In this document: piece by piece, positions 28,883-37,931 of the stretch | How the letters are laid out: every line of letters starts with the position of its first letter | How positions within the stretch are numbered: position 1 is the stretch's first letter | DNA from: Paramoeba atlantica | Taxonomy: Eukaryota > Discosea | Reading direction: 5' to 3' | DNA: 64,000 nucleotides | Assembly: GCA_977017575.1 (NCBI GenBank) | Contig: CDRNVI010000043.1 | Coordinates: 1 to 64,000, forward strand | Program-made: the position numbers and the translations under genes | The notes under the pieces: generated by a model | Told to the model about the DNA's origin: nothing | What the model saw: only the letters and a program-made list of their open reading frames with translations | The model's database searches: none

Positions 28883-31825
28883 TGGGCTTTTGCAAATCAG
28901 GAAAAGATCAATATGGCGTGCGGTAAGGTAGTGCGAACGCATAGCAAGCGTGGAGGGATGGGGAAACTCTCAATGCAATACACGGGGATCTCAGGGTACA
29001 AAGAAGAACAGGAATACACAGGATCTCTGCCGCCCCAAGAAAACGTGAGAATCTTCCGCATTATCTGGCATCAAGCGCCACCTCCGATTGATGTTACCGT
29101 GTTACGTGATAGCACTATCGAGAATCATCTGATCACACTGACCCCAGACGACGTACATGGGGAGGGAGTTGATCTCTTACCAATACCCACCGTTCGGAAT
29201 ATCAGTCCTGACCTTATTCCATGCGTCATCGCAACTTTTCGTGAAATTGTAAAGGATTACATCAATGCCGATCACCAGCAGAGGAATATTATTTGGCATC
29301 GACTGCTGTCGGCGATGAAGCTGTCGCTTGCAGGAGTACGCCGCGCCAGTGGGAGGAGTAGGAGACAAAGACCATATCTTAAAAATAACGATGACAAGGA
29401 AGATCAGGCCGCCTTGAATGACCGGAGAGCTATCAAAAGAGCAACGCGGTTGGTTACTGAAGGGTGCGCGTCAAAAGCAGCCAGAGTATTAGATCAAGCC
29501 TTCACGCCAAGTAATCTTCCGGATGAGGAAACCTTGGACAAGTTGTCAGAATTGCATCCTCAAAAAGAATGCGACTTCAGAATCCCAGCAGACGCGCCAA
29601 TAATGTCTGGGATTGAAATGGAAGAACTCCGTGCTGCTGGAAAGCGCCTGGCGAAAGGGGCCAATCCGGGTCCAACAGGGATGACGGATAGCATTGTACG
29701 GCTGCTGCTTGATGATGAACTTTGCTGCATCAATTTGTGTCACATGATATGTGATCTCATCAACGGTTTCCTGGGCAAGGACGTGATTCGTCGCATCAAC
29801 CGCTCTAGGCTGGTTGCCATTCCCAAAAGTTGTGGAGGGGTTCGCCCAGTCGCAATGGGTGAGGTGCTCAATAAATTGGCCGGCATAGTCCTAATGCAAA
29901 GGTATGAGCATACGCTGGCTCCGTTATTTGCACCCATGCAACAGGGCGTTTTCTCAAAAGCGGGATGTGAGAAAATAGTGCACCAACTTCGGAATCGCCA
30001 CAGCAATGGATATTCCATTCTATCCGTAGACGTTAAAAATGCCTTTAACTCGCCGAGCAGAATGGATATAGCAAAGCACGTTTTAGCCTTCAGTGCACTC
30101 CGCCCTTTCCAGCGATTCTTCGAGGTCGAATACTCGGGGGCCTCTGAATTGCTGTATTATGGTTCAGAAGGAAAATTGGTCGGAACAGTCCTAAGCACAT
30201 CAGGTCTGCGGCAGGGTTCACCATTGGCTTCCATGTATTATTGCGCCTTTTTTCAACCCATGCTGGAAACACTGTCGATGGAATTTCCCGAAGTGGAGTT
30301 TCACGCTTTCATCGATGACGTTACCATGTCCTCCCTAAAAAGTGCTCAAATCGAAAAAGCGTTTCAGAGACTCCAAGAGTTGATGGTTCAATACTCGCTC
30401 ACGCTAGCAACAAAGAAGTGTATATGGTTTGGGGAGGGGTCGGCTCAGCCAATCCCACCAAGCCTGAAGGTACAGGGTGTGCGCAATGAGGAAGAAGCGG
30501 TCAAAGTATTGGGGGCACACATCGGCAAAGAGAATCAGATCAAGAAAAGATTAATGGAAGCAGTGGATAAACAAGATACAAGCTTCCAGAGATTAAAAGC
30601 AATGGGATTAAGCAATGTAGCATTGATACTTCTTTCGCAATGTATCAATGTTAAGCAACAATACGTCATGCGCGTACATCCGCCGTCTGTGACAAAGGAG
30701 GCCTCCACTAAATTCGATGACAATGTCGAGAGCGTATTGAAGAAGTGGCTCGGTCCATTGACGGAAAAGCAGGTGGAGATGGCCCGGCTGCCCATGAAAA
30801 AGGGAGGCCTAGGATTGACGTCTTGTTCAAAGGTTCGTGAAGCGGCATATTTGGCATCACGCTACCAAGCTCTTGAGCGAATAAAATCTTTTACTGCTCG
30901 GGCTTGGTTGCCAAACCAAAACGTCCCTTACACTGGAGAAGAAGAGAATTCAGCTTTGCCACCTATGGATGAAGTTACGACGGCAGCGGTACTTCACGAA
31001 AAAGTGGTTGCGAGGTTAAAACAAGATCCGGAGTATTCTAATATTTTAAGGGTAACAACCCGAAAGGGAAATTATGATTGGCTTAAATCGGAGGTCCGCT
31101 TCGTTCCCTCACATGCCTTTGAAATACCAGTTATGGCACGACTTGGAATTCCTCACCCAAGAATCCCAGCAACGATCCTATGTCCAGGTTGTAAGACTTT
31201 GCTGAACAATAAGACTGCTTTGGTACATATCCCAGGGTGCGCTCAGTGTTCGGGGCAGAACGCTACCGTGAAGCACAATCGTCTCGTCAAATACCTCTTT
31301 GACCTAAGTCAAAAGTCAGGGATACCTTGCGAACGTGAACCTAGGGCCTTCAGTTCCTGGAAGTGCGCCACATGTAAAGTGGCTGTGAATCCGGAAAACA
31401 GGGGAATTCATGAGAAGACATGCTCAGGGCGGCAGTTGTTCAGGTCAGGCCCTGACCTCGTGATTTATTGGTCAACAGGCGAACTGTTTTACGACCTTAC
31501 AGTGATTCACGAGCTTGCGCCGTCGAACATTAGTAAGACATGCGCGAACCTGGCAAAAGAAGCAATAAAACGGAAGCATCAAACATACGTAGAATCAGGA
31601 AAGATCCCTGACGTAGCTTTCCAATGCTTGCCGGTTTTTTCTTGCGGATCCTTGCATCAGAACACCCGATTCCTCATCCATGCTTTGGCGGACGCTGCGT
31701 GCCTTGATCGCCACAGAACAGAGATGGAGTTTAAATTACTGTTGCAAGAACAAAATGGGCTCGAAGTGTATGCGCAGCTTCGTAGTCACCTGGCCGACAG
31801 GAAGGTGCAAGAATTAAGTGTTTAG
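28883..31825 (+). CDS. A8 RT-RLE protein, 5'-truncated
   Basis: Open for 980 residues from WAFANQEKINMACGKVV. Order: W domain remainder (GKLSMQYTGISGY, SLPPQENVRIFRIIWHQ), linker with RNIIWHRLLSAMK, EELRAAGKRLAKGANPGPTG, RT motif A SVDVKNAFNS, motif B GLRQGSPLAS, motif C FHAFIDDVTMSS, the CPGC...HIPGC knuckle, NATVKHN, SGPDLVIYW and FYDLTVIHELAPSN with both acidic positions present. No stop. Very similar to A1. It lacks the basic and proline-rich N-terminus, so it probably has no start of its own. Confidence 0.9.
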   Translation, partial: WAFANQEKINMACGKVVRTHSKRGGMGKLSMQYTGISGYKEEQEYTGSLPPQENVRIFRIIWHQAPPPIDVTVLRDSTIENHLITLTPDDVHGEGVDLLPIPTVRNISPDLIPCVIATFREIVKDYINADHQQRNIIWHRLLSAMKLSLAGVRRASGRSRRQRPYLKNNDDKEDQAALNDRRAIKRATRLVTEGCASKAARVLDQAFTPSNLPDEETLDKLSELHPQKECDFRIPADAPIMSGIEMEELRAAGKRLAKGANPGPTGMTDSIVRLLLDDELCCINLCHMICDLINGFLGKDVIRRINRSRLVAIPKSCGGVRPVAMGEVLNKLAGIVLMQRYEHTLAPLFAPMQQGVFSKAGCEKIVHQLRNRHSNGYSILSVDVKNAFNSPSRMDIAKHVLAFSALRPFQRFFEVEYSGASELLYYGSEGKLVGTVLSTSGLRQGSPLASMYYCAFFQPMLETLSMEFPEVEFHAFIDDVTMSSLKSAQIEKAFQRLQELMVQYSLTLATKKCIWFGEGSAQPIPPSLKVQGVRNEEEAVKVLGAHIGKENQIKKRLMEAVDKQDTSFQRLKAMGLSNVALILLSQCINVKQQYVMRVHPPSVTKEASTKFDDNVESVLKKWLGPLTEKQVEMARLPMKKGGLGLTSCSKVREAAYLASRYQALERIKSFTARAWLPNQNVPYTGEEENSALPPMDEVTTAAVLHEKVVARLKQDPEYSNILRVTTRKGNYDWLKSEVRFVPSHAFEIPVMARLGIPHPRIPATILCPGCKTLLNNKTALVHIPGCAQCSGQNATVKHNRLVKYLFDLSQKSGIPCEREPRAFSSWKCATCKVAVNPENRGIHEKTCSGRQLFRSGPDLVIYWSTGELFYDLTVIHELAPSNISKTCANLAKEAIKRKHQTYVESGKIPDVAFQCLPVFSCGSLHQNTRFLIHALADAACLDRHRTEMEFKLLLQEQNGLEVYAQLRSHLADRKVQELSV

Positions 31826-31850
31826 TGTGATAATCATAATCTATTAATGT

Positions 31851-31994
31851 CCTTTATTAAGACCTTCACCTTTATTAAGACCTTTAGGTAATACAATAGA
31901 AGTCTACGCATGGAAATTTAACCGAGGGGCTAATATCGGGTCAAATGCCCCGGAAGGGGGTTATAATTTTCAAAAAAAAAAAAAAAAAAAAAAA
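31851..31994 (+). mobile_element. Short poly(A) element with two 18-bp units (SINE-like)
   Basis: It begins with CCTTTATTAAGACCTTCA and CCTTTATTAAGACCTTTA, then about 85 bp containing GGAAATTTAACCGAGGGGC and GCCCCGGAAGGGG, and ends in a 23-bp A-run. It sits in the A8 3' UTR. The body resembles 6393-6455 (A2 UTR) and the left terminal repeat of YR-3. No clear target duplication, so boundaries are tentative. Confidence 0.6.
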
Positions 31995-32114
31995 TTCTAA
32001 CACACACTTTCATTCAAATATTTTCATCGCATTCAAACGAACACAGAATTTAGGCTCGTATTCCTCCGACCCATTTCTCTTCTGATACAAAAAAAAAAAA
32101 AAAAAAAAAAAAAA

Positions 32115-32190
32115 TGATAGGGCGCATAAGCGCGCCCCTGCGAAGTGCGCCTGTACTTCAGAGGGTGCCTTCCCAGCTAGGAAGGGGTAC
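32115..32190 (-). pseudogene. B1 fragment upstream of the A8 insertion
   Basis: Minus strand reads FLAGKAPSEVQAHFAGARLCAL, matching B2 LLAGKAPLEVQPYFAGARLCAL just before the RT. This confirms that A8 split B1. Similarity fades beyond about 32190, and the N-terminal part of B1 is not present. Confidence 0.85.
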
Positions 32191-32370
32191 AGACTATGCG
32201 ATATGAAGGAACAATGGCAGGAATGTGTTTCGTTTTTTTTTGTTTTTGTTTTGATTTGAATAGATTGTAGGGTGTAGCGCCAAATTTGTAGTCGGAAGTC
32301 AACGTCCATGCTTGGTGTTGTACGTCCTGCTTGTTGTTGCATTCCTTTTTTCTACTTTTTCTTTTCTTAA
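32191..32370. other. Unassigned sequence between B1 and A7
   Basis: 180 bp, T-rich, with TTGTTGTTG before the A7 start codon as in the 5' leaders of A1 and A5. Probably the A7 leader joined to B1 debris. Nothing else is seen. Confidence 0.4.
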
Positions 32371-32571
32371 TGGGCGTGTTCACGCGCGCCAAAGCGAAAG
32401 AGGCTGGTGTAGCACCGGTTATTTTGCCCCTCCCCCCCACCCGGCGGAAAAAGCATTCTCAGAATACGCAGTGTGCTGCGCCGCCATCTCCCGCTGCGCC
32501 GTCTGCTGCGCCGCCATCTCTTTCCCCTGCGCCGTCTGCTGCGCCGCCATCTCCCGCCGCGACGTCTATTT
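32371..32571 (+). pseudogene. A7: N-terminal fragment of a family A LINE
   Basis: From ATG at 32371 it reads MGVFTRAKAKEAGVAPVILP then PTRRKK and a short Pro/Ala repeat, ending at a stop after SPAATSI. It matches the first 70 residues of A1 and A5. It joins directly, without poly(A), to a minus-strand piece of another family A copy (A9), so an inversion or rearranged insertion is likely. Confidence 0.85.
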
Positions 32572-32842
32572 GAGCCATAGGCGGGAGCGGATCAAGGTCA
32601 CTCTGACCGTATTCGCATGAGATGTGCTCCGCTTGTTCCTCCAAATTTTGTGTCGGCATCTCGATTTTGAATAACTTAGTGGCTTGGAGGTTACAGATTC
32701 TGATTTTATTGGACGGTGGAAGATAAAGAAAACCGCATGGACCATCGTGACCTAGAGCCGGCTCGTATGAAATCTTGACTTTCACGGTTGATTTTCGCAC
32801 GGTCCTGCCTACAACGATGCCGTTTGACTTGTAGTTTGTAAT
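32572..32842 (-). pseudogene. A9: family A fragment, part 2
   Basis: Minus strand reads ITNYKSNGIVVGRTVRKS, KVKISYEPALGHDGPCGFLY, LPPSNKIRI, QNLEEQAEH and SDLDPLPPMAQ. It matches the small W domain region of A6. YR-3 interrupts it at 32842; the upstream piece is at 37803-37878. Confidence 0.85.
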
Positions 32843-33141
32843 GTTTAATAGTTCACGTTTTGAAATTTAGCCGAGGGGCGGCTATATATTTGCCTGCTGG
32901 CCCTTCGGGGCACATAATTTTCTCAAATTATGATGTAGTATTCTCTAATTGCATGGAGGGGGGTATTTACTCGTTTGTTATATTCTTGTTAGGTTGTTAT
33001 TTGTTACGTTTAAAGTTATAGTGGGCGGTATGGGAAGAGGAGCCAGATCGAGAGTATCCATTTCCCCACAAAGAGTTAAATTACTATCGCATTGATCTAG
33101 AAGACGGACTGGGACACTCGAGCGAAGGACAAGAGTGTGCG

Positions 33142-33840
33142 TTGGAAGGCGGACGGCCCCTGCCTATTAACGTGCAGCCCTTTGGATCTGTAGCGACCTA
33201 CAAGATTGATCCGTATGAACCTGTGACTTGGCCGGGGCATATAGATCAACGCAACGACGACGGCTTTCGAATTAAGGACCTTTTTCGAGAATTAAAGGAA
33301 GCTCCCGAGTATGGTTTGAGATTGAATCAATATTATCAGGACAAATCATTTCAGATGCAACAGGAGCGGAATTTCGATCAGTTGCTGGGAAAGTGGATAT
33401 TGTTGGCACGCCAAACTCCGGGCTGGAATGAAGGTCCGTTTTTGGAGTTGGGGAAAGCGATAATCCAAAGTCTACGTGATGCTTACTGGCGTGCTTGCAA
33501 GGTAGACGTGGAGGCGGTTCACCGAAAAATGGACAAAGATGATCGGGCGCACGACAAATTCTATCAGCATGTAACAGATCAGTTGAGTGAGCGTGAAAAG
33601 CAACGTAGTCGGTACACTTCTTTCTCTGCGCTACGACGAACAGGGACATATTTCGGAGGAGGATCAACAGGTCAATATTCACAATCGTTTCGCCCCTCGT
33701 ACGGAACTTATCGCGCGCAATGTTACAATTGCAGATCACCAGACCATTTGATTAAAGATTGCCCATACAAACGCACATCACCGCCGGATTTTCGTCAGCG
33801 GACGGCTGGCAACGCCCCCCAGGGCGGAAAGTCGTTATGA
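33142..33840 (+). CDS. YR-3 gag-like protein with CCHC knuckle
   Basis: The 232-residue frame has a helical body (LFRELKEAPEYGLRLNQYYQ, WILLARQTPGW, ELGKAIIQSLRDAYWRACKV) and a single retroviral-type CCHC knuckle, CYNCRSPDHLIKDC, near residue 192. This supports a nucleocapsid-like role. Similar sequence upstream (DREYPFPHKELNYYRIDLED) suggests that the true start lies earlier, near 33030. Confidence 0.75.
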   Translation: MEGGRPLPINVQPFGSVATYKIDPYEPVTWPGHIDQRNDDGFRIKDLFRELKEAPEYGLRLNQYYQDKSFQMQQERNFDQLLGKWILLARQTPGWNEGPFLELGKAIIQSLRDAYWRACKVDVEAVHRKMDKDDRAHDKFYQHVTDQLSEREKQRSRYTSFSALRRTGTYFGGGSTGQYSQSFRPSYGTYRAQCYNCRSPDHLIKDCPYKRTSPPDFRQRTAGNAPQGGKSL

Positions 33841-34008
33841 AACGCCCGTCCATTAATCGCCAGTGTTCCTCGAGTCACATACACGCGTATAGATCCAGGA
33901 ACGAACATCTCGCATATAATACCCGCCAAACGCGGCAGAAGCAAAGCAGTCAAATACAAGAGGATACATCCAGGGGATCAAAGGGAAAGTGTAGCGAAGA
34001 GAACGCGA

Positions 34009-35423
34009 GTGATACAAGGGGGTGTAAAAAATGTGAAAGACTCGAATGGAAGATCAATTGCTTGTGGAAATTTGTACCAGGGAACATTGAGCCTGGAATG
34101 CAGGAGTGTGGCTCGGAAAAATCTTTTGAGTCTGTTGATGGGTGTAAGCAGGATTACTCCCGAGGTACGCGTGGCATTGGACGCGATGTCCGGAATGTGG
34201 AGCTCGTCGACGTGGGAGACACGAGCAAGGTTGTGGGAAAGGTTCCTGGTATATTGCACCGGGAATCATATAAGACAGACACCCCTTCACGCAGTGACGT
34301 TCGTGCAACTTCTGCCAGTGTCAATACAAACCAAGGTGTAATAGTTCACGTTTTGAAATTTAGCCGAGGGGCGGCTATATATTTGCCTGCTGGCCCTTCG
34401 GGGCACATAATTTTCTCAAATTATGATGTAGTATTCTCTAATTGCATGGAGGGGGGTGTTTACTCGTTTGTTATATTCTTGTTAGGTTGTTATTTTGTTA
34501 CGTTTAAAGTTTTGTGCCCACCCACCGAGCCCCCAGCCATTTGGCCGAGGGTTCCGGTGGGGGGGAACCCCGTTAACAGAGTGACATTGATTGTGTTGTT
34601 TTATGCAGGCTTGTTTCTTTTCCATCTTTGTGCGTGTGAAATGAATGAATGATATGTTGTGTCATTTTGAATTACGATTGAGCTATTCATAGTTGTTCAT
34701 TTATTCATATATGTTATCAGTGTATATGTTTCCAGGGAGCCCCTCGGCGTGGATTTCTCCTACGGAAGGGGGCTAATGACCTTATTCAACCTGATCGGAT
34801 TAAATACTGTCCCAATAAAATTCTTTTGCAAAGCTCTTCAGGCACAAGGAGCAGAGGAGCCAGTACATCAGATGCAGCCGTTGACACCATTCCTACTGAA
34901 CAAGATACGAAGAAGGTGCGCCCAATCCGAAAGTCAAACATTGCTGATGTGCTGGAAGGCAGCATCCCGTTGGTCCGAAACCGCCAATTTGACCAAGGAC
35001 AAATTCGTGGAAATATCACCGCAAAAGGTTGTAATTGCTTGGGGAAGGGGGACAAAGGCTACAAGGTGCAACCCGTGGCGCGAATCGATGTACACAGTCA
35101 TCCAGGGCCAGGGCACAATCGAATTGGCTCAATACGTACGTACGCTCAGGTCATGGGATCGAATGTGCCGGACAAATGTGAGAGAGATGGACAGGAACAT
35201 AAAGAGGGTTCTGGGAGAGGGTTTCGGCACACATTCCGCCAAGAGAGGAGCGGTAACGCAATTATTCCAGGAAGTTGTCAAGGGGACAGTGGGAATCGAA
35301 GATGTGAAAAAATTAGCGAAGCACCAGCAGATCGAGTCCCTGTTGCGTTACAATTCAAACCCAGTTACCACCGCGCTAGCTCTAGGAACGGGGAAGGCGA
35401 CAGCCAAACTGAGGACGCTTTAG
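34009..35423 (+). CDS. YR-3 tyrosine recombinase region (fossil)
   Basis: The upstream part contains MWSSSTWETRARLWERFL. The downstream part contains CWKAASRWSETANL (catalytic Arg region), VIAWGRGTKATRCN, THSAKRGAVTQLF, HQQIESLLRYNSN (likely nucleophile Tyr) and TTALALGTGKA. The same blocks and order occur in YR-1 and YR-2. The 419-bp derivative element lies between the two parts. Confidence 0.8.
34336..34754 (+). mobile_element. 419-bp non-autonomous derivative of YR-3 type
   Basis: It consists of the YR-3 left terminal region (matching 32843-33018 with two or three differences) joined through GTGCCCACCCACC to the YR-3 right terminal region (matching 37583-37802). No internal genes are present. 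It shares both end sequences, GTGTAATAG and GGCGTGGAT, with the parent and sits in the parent's recombinase region without a target duplication. It is probably mobilised in trans. Confidence 0.85.
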
Positions 35424-35426
35424 CAA

Positions 35427-37072
35427 TGAAGGAGTTATTTCGAGAATATTTGCGGGACATGCCGCAGGAAAAGCATCGATACACGATTGTACGTACCAGA
35501 CGTACGACAAAATTGGCCACGGAGGAAGATTTAAAGCTACCACTGCACGTAAAGAAAATTCCCAAAATGGATGTCAATGAAATTGAGAACATGATGAATG
35601 GAAGTACAAGAAACCGGTTTAGAGAAACGTTGAATACTTTGTTGGATCGGAGGAAGAAACCCGATAGTGAGCCAAAGGTAAATCCACGATTGAACATGGA
35701 AGATATTAGTCATTTGCTAGACGCACGTATTGTTTCGCGTGTTTCCCCTGAGGAGGAGAACAAAAGACCATCCAATCAATGGGTGATACCGTTCACAGTA
35801 GTTGAGCCTGCGGACGATAAAGGGGAAACGGAGAGGCGGCGCTTCATAGCCTGGACGAAGGAGGATAATGAGCGAATTAAGAACGAGTACATGCCGCACG
35901 TCCCGTTAAAACACGCGGCTTATTATCTCCATCGAGCGCAGGAAGCTTTTGGTGTGAAGCGTGACCTGACATGTGGATTTTATCAAGTACCGATTCCGGT
36001 AGCAAGTAGAACAAAATTTCGATTTCGCGCAGTAAACGGTGAGTTGTTTGAACTTAATGTGATGCCAATGGGGCACCGGTGCGCCCCGGAACTGATGCAC
36101 ACCATTACATCCACAATCGCAGGAGATCCGGAGTATTGCAGAGCCGAGACGGCGTATACAGAACAGTTTAAGGTCGATGTATATGTGGATGGATTGAGAA
36201 GTGCAGGTTCACTAGACCAAGTTCAGCAGTATACGGAATTTGTGGAAACTCGCGCGGAGAAAGTTAACGCCACGTTTAAGGATAAAGAAAAGGAGCCCAT
36301 GAAGCAGTATGTTTTTAATGGCGTGGAATACAGCCATACCGAAGGTAAGGTAAGAATGGGACCGAGGATCGTGAAAAAGATGCAAGGCGATACTTTTCGG
36401 AATGCAACGTACGGAAAACTAGAATCAGCTGTGGGTAGATTAGTCCATGCATCAGCAGTACTGGGAGAACCCGTTGCCAATTACCACTTCACCTTAAAAT
36501 TAGTGCGGCGCCGTATAAATGCGTTAAACAATGATCCGACATTATTGGATGTGAAGGTTCATCTTCCCCCCAATGTAACCATGGACTTGACGCGATGGAA
36601 GAAAAAGTTGATTTCAAACATATTCGTGGCGCCGCCGCCTCATCCCGACACTGTACCACATAGCCACGTTTTGTATACGGACGCTTCGTCAAAAGGTTGG
36701 GGAGGAATAATATATTTGGACCACGGTTCCGTGATATGTGTGGGAGGTCGCTGGGAAGATGATTTCGATTATGAAGTCAATCGAGCGGAGACGAGGGCCG
36801 TTCGTCTCGCGTTCGAGAAATTGTCGCACCATTTTCAACGAGGTACCTGCGTAGACCTATTTATTGATAATACATCATGCTTAGCTTCCATATGCAAAAA
36901 ATCGACCAAATCGGATGGAATAAATATCGAATTGATAGGTTTACTTAAGTTTTTAAAGAGACAGGGTATAATAGTACAGCCGCATTACATTCCGTCAAAA
37001 CTGAACCCTGCGGATCCAATAAGCCGAGGAGGATGGGATTGCGACAATGTGGCGAAAGGGGTGAAAGATTGA
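35427..37072 (+). CDS. YR-3 reverse transcriptase and RNase H
   Basis: Segments seen: KLPLHVKKIPKMDVNEIEN-like linker, RRFIAWTKEDNERIKNE, KRDLTCGFYQVPIPVASRTK, NVMPMGHRCAPELMHTI, FKVDVYVDGLRSAG, then RNase H LYTDASSKGWGGIIYL, NRAETRAVRLAFEKL, DLFIDNTSCLASICKK and YIPSKLNPADPISRG. It continues the frame of a longer open region that overlaps the recombinase. Same architecture as YR-1. Confidence 0.85.
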
Positions 37073-37802
37073 CTGGCGAAAGGGTGGTCCCCGCGTGGAC
37101 ACCCGTTCGAGAAAGGGAGGGAAGGGAGTTCTCTCCAGGAAAAAGTTCATGAGGTATATAAAATAGATTTGATACTTACTTCGCGAAGTTGATATTACAG
37201 TACTGGTGAAGATAATGTCTTTTACTCTGTTGTCCATGATGGATGTTATATTTCGGTAGCTCTGTAGTTCTACAGATTAAACATTACAGTTTACATACGC
37301 TTACTATATCTGATTGACTATATGTTTTTCTTCCGGAAGTGCAATTCTAAAAGTTTACGAAAAGAATTGTACAATGGAAATTTTGATTTCTGAGAATTAT
37401 ATTTACGTTAGTTGGCCGACGGGCATTGTACGTTTGTTATTCATAAACTAGTTTATATAGTGACACAAAGCATTATACAGTGAACTGGTAATAGAGCGCG
37501 TTTTTATCCTTTGAAACTTTTTGCCCCACCCACCAACCCCCAAACCACTCCCCGCGTGGACACCCACTATCCCATACCGCCAAGCAGGTTGGCCGAGGGT
37601 TCCGGTGGGGGGGAACCCCGTTAACAGAGTGACATTGATTGTGTTGTTTTATGCAGGCTTGTTTCTTTTCCATCTTTGTGCGTGTGAAATGAATGAATGA
37701 TATGTTGTGTCATTTTGAATTACGATTGAGCTATTCATAGTTGTTCATTTATTCATATATGTTATCAGTGTATATGTTTCCAGGGAGCCCCTCGGCGTGG
37801 AT
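37073..37802 (+). other. YR-3 right noncoding terminal region
   Basis: 730 bp without genes. It includes CCCCGCGTGGACACCC twice (37089, 37551), TTTTTGCCCCACCCACC (about 37518), an inverted repeat around GGGTTCCGGTGGGG, and the 215-bp block shared with 34540-34754. Confidence 0.7.
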
Positions 37803-37878
37803 TTCCTGTCGGAAGCCCCATTCGATCACACATTCTGTACCCTTGCCCCACTTGGAAACGATGTTGTACACTTGGTCG
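37803..37878 (-). pseudogene. A9: family A fragment, part 1
   Basis: Minus strand reads DQVYNIVSKWGKGTECVIEW then GFRQE, matching A6 DQVHNTVAKWGKGTECVIEW. It is the upstream part of the A9 fragment split by YR-3. The A5 leader begins just to its right. Confidence 0.88.
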
Positions 37879-37931
37879 GGCGATTTGTTGCCGGCGATTT
37901 GTTGTTTTTTTTTTACTTTTACTTAATAGGA

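Larger units (their letters stand above)
28881..32114 (+). mobile_element. A8: 5'-truncated family A LINE inserted in B1
   Basis: Flanked by TGATAG on both sides (28875-28880, 32115-32120) and ending in an A-run of about 25 at 32090-32114. It is oriented opposite to B1. Truncation is within the small W domain. The 3' UTR contains a separate short element (31851-31994). TSD plus poly(A) plus truncation is a classic target-primed insertion. Confidence 0.92.
32843..37802 (+). mobile_element. YR-3: DIRS/VIPER-like element (fossil)
   Basis: 4960 bp inserted in A9. Left terminal region 32843-33018 starts GTTTAATAGTTCACG; right terminal region about 37515-37802 ends GGCGTGGAT. No target duplication is seen, as expected for a tyrosine recombinase. 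Parts: gag with zinc knuckle (33142-33840), recombinase (34009-35423, split by a small relative), RT-RNase H (about 35427-37072). CCCCGCGTGGACACCC occurs at 37089 and 37551, perhaps part of split repeats. Looks nearly whole apart from the nested insertion, with few other breaks; moderately young. Confidence 0.85.
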
